Origin: Candidatus Aerophobota bacterium
GTDB taxonomy: Bacteria; Aerophobota; Aerophobia; Aerophobales; B3-G15
NCBI GenBank assembly: GCA_003648845.1
Contig: QMQA01000069.1
Location: forward strand, 1-6,642
Length of the DNA: 6,642 bases
Reading direction: 5' to 3'
Under the pieces are notes generated by a model. The model made no database searches, had not been told where the DNA came from, and saw only the letters and a program-made list of their open reading frames with translations. Below, in pieces: positions 5,293-6,642 of the stretch. Within the stretch, counting starts at the first letter, position 1, and every line of letters starts with the position of its first letter. Both the position numbers and the translations under genes were made by a program.

Positions 5293-6462
5293 TCAAATTA
5301 AATTTTGTCTTTTTCTGAGTTCATTTTGCCATCCAAGGGCACTTACCCTTCTTAAGGACCTTTTAACATCTATTATTCTGATACCGATTAATTCTTCAAG
5401 CTGAGAGTTTTTGTGTATCCATTCCACTATCCCACCGGCCAAAGGATCAGAACTCTCAGGCCCAGGAAAGCTTTTTATCTGGTTAATAATTTTCTGATTA
5501 ATAAGGTCCTCTACCACAAGAAAGTTTATAGTTCTGTAGAGGTTTTCATACTCCTGAAGGTTTGATATGGTGGGATTGTTCATTATTCTTTTGACCTTCA
5601 AGGGTTGGGAGATTAGCTCCTCATTTTGATTCTGGGCGAGCTTTTCTATATTCTCAATCTCATGCTCTACAAATTTCTGCCACTCCGGATTATCCCTCAT
5701 TCTGGGATGTTCTTTGAGCCATCTTAATCCCGTCAGGTATCTTTCATACATAGAACCGGTTCGATAAGTATCCAGAAGGGAGGGGTATAGAAATCTTCTT
5801 ATCCATTCTTTTACCTTTCCCTGAGCAAGGCATTTTTTGAGATGAGACTGGATCTCATCGGGGCTCTCTCTGTAAAGTTTTTCCCGATACCTGGCTCTGG
5901 TTTTCTCTGTATATTGTGAGACATAAGCTTCAAGGTCCCGGGATAAACGTTCCTTGCCCCTCCCATCGTAGTCATACCTTGCCCAAAGCTGTGGCTCTAC
6001 TACCTTATAGGTAAACTGAAGATTCACTCCCGAGTATCCTGTTCCCCACTCCTCACGGAAAAGATGGAAGAATCTATCCAGCAGTCCTGAAGGTTCGGTT
6101 TCCTGAAGAATCACAAAAACTTTGGTAGAATAAATCTTTGTTAAACTCACATTATGAACAAAATTAAAAGGTTTGGGAAGTTGCCAGAAAATTTTAAGGC
6201 CTTGCAGGCTAAAAATAGCTGGATAAGAGTAGTCTCTAACCACAACCTTTTCACCTAAAAATCCTCTGTGGCCGAACTTCCAGCTGTAAATGATGGAGAA
6301 CTCATCAGGACCAAGAAGGTGGAAACCAGTTAAAAATGCAGCTAAGAGTAAGATACCAAGAGAGGTTAAAGCTCCTCCCAGTGGTGTTGCCAACAGCTTT
6401 AAAAATCTGTATCCTGACCCTTGTAGTTGAAGATTAAGAAAGGAGCTGATCTGCTTTTGCAT
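5293..6462 (-). CDS. Unrecognised membrane-anchored protein, first of a paralogous pair (possibly SPFH/Band 7-like); start uncertain
   Basis: From the ATG at 6462 this is 389 aa; I do not recognise a named family. Residues 27-49 form a transmembrane helix (LGGALTSLGILLLAAFLTGF). It is followed by LLGPDEFSIIYSWKFGHRG (49-67), close in pattern to the post-anchor segment of the downstream protein and reminiscent of HflK/HflC-type proteins. VNLQFTYKVVEP (146-157) resembles an SPFH core strand. A helical, charged region contains RDNPEWQKF (256-264). The end is LIGIRIIDVKRSL (358-370) plus a short basic tail. The same open frame continues upstream to an ATG at 6633 and on to the window edge, so a longer protein is possible. 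I prefer 6462 because the extra 57 residues are rich in F and K, look non-conserved, and would spoil the match in length and helix position with the 376-aa partner. Neither start has a clear ribosome site. Function is unknown; the two proteins probably act together at the membrane. Confidence 0.82.
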   Translation of the reverse strand: MQKQISSFLNLQLQGSGYRFLKLLATPLGGALTSLGILLLAAFLTGFHLLGPDEFSIIYSWKFGHRGFLGEKVVVRDYSYPAIFSLQGLKIFWQLPKPFNFVHNVSLTKIYSTKVFVILQETEPSGLLDRFFHLFREEWGTGYSGVNLQFTYKVVEPQLWARYDYDGRGKERLSRDLEAYVSQYTEKTRARYREKLYRESPDEIQSHLKKCLAQGKVKEWIRRFLYPSLLDTYRTGSMYERYLTGLRWLKEHPRMRDNPEWQKFVEHEIENIEKLAQNQNEELISQPLKVKRIMNNPTISNLQEYENLYRTINFLVVEDLINQKIINQIKSFPGPESSDPLAGGIVEWIHKNSQLEELIGIRIIDVKRSLRRVSALGWQNELRKRQNLI

Positions 6463-6642
6463 CTTTTTTATAAGGTAAAAGGAGAATAGACTGCCAGGTT
6501 TTTTCTTTCGTAAAAAAAAGCTAACCTTGCCAAAACTTACAAAAAGATGATGGTAAGGGTCCTTTAAAATTGTTCCTCTTTCATAGGGAAGAGGAGTTTG
6601 TCCAAGCTGGCAACGGGAGAATAAAAATATCATTTTTTGAAA

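Noticed and set aside
6463..6642. Promoter for the membrane-protein pair
   Set aside because: TATAAA just before 6462 resembles a -10 box, but no acceptable -35 hexamer lies 16-18 bp upstream, so I do not annotate it.

Overview
The window is about 6.6 kb of moderately AT-rich bacterial DNA. Every convincing gene lies on the minus strand, so transcription runs from high to low coordinates. An exported PDZ-containing S41 protease and a possible divergent polysaccharide deacetylase suggest a bacterium with an envelope and periplasm. Using aspartate dehydrogenase for NAD synthesis is a trait known from Thermotoga and other deep-branching lineages. The sequence alone does not allow a confident phylum; an uncultured candidate-phylum bacterium would fit.

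Right part (about 6642 to 4153): two adjacent membrane-anchored proteins of about 389 and 376 aa, separated by 9 bp. I do not recognise them as a named family. They share layout and short motifs: one N-terminal transmembrane helix, a P-[GD]-E-x-x-I-I segment just after it, an NPE-x-QK motif near residue 255, and a similar hydrophobic C-terminal strand. They are probably ancient tandem paralogues. A very divergent SPFH/Band 7 (HflK/HflC-like) relationship is my best guess, held with low confidence.

Middle gap (4010-4152): this holds a five-unit heptanucleotide tandem repeat and a perfect-consensus sigma-70 promoter (TTGACA, 16 bp, TATAAT). The promoter drives the next genes.

Left part (4009 to 1): a tightly packed apparent operon, nadX (aspartate dehydrogenase), nadC (quinolinate phosphoribosyltransferase), a PHP-family metal-dependent phosphoesterase, a CtpA-like carboxy-terminal protease, and the start of a membrane-anchored protein that runs off the left edge. 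NadX makes iminoaspartate. NadA, not in this window, would convert it to quinolinate, and NadC turns quinolinate into nicotinate mononucleotide. The PHP and ctpA genes overlap by 4 bp (ATGA), so their translation is probably coupled. A second good promoter lies in the nadC-PHP gap. It could uncouple the PHP-ctpA-envelope part from the NAD genes, and it also settles the start codon of the PHP gene.

No RNA genes, insertion sequences, CRISPR arrays or convincing intrinsic terminators were seen. The most interesting items are the unrecognised membrane protein pair and the heptad repeat. The rest is fairly ordinary housekeeping content in a slightly unusual arrangement.
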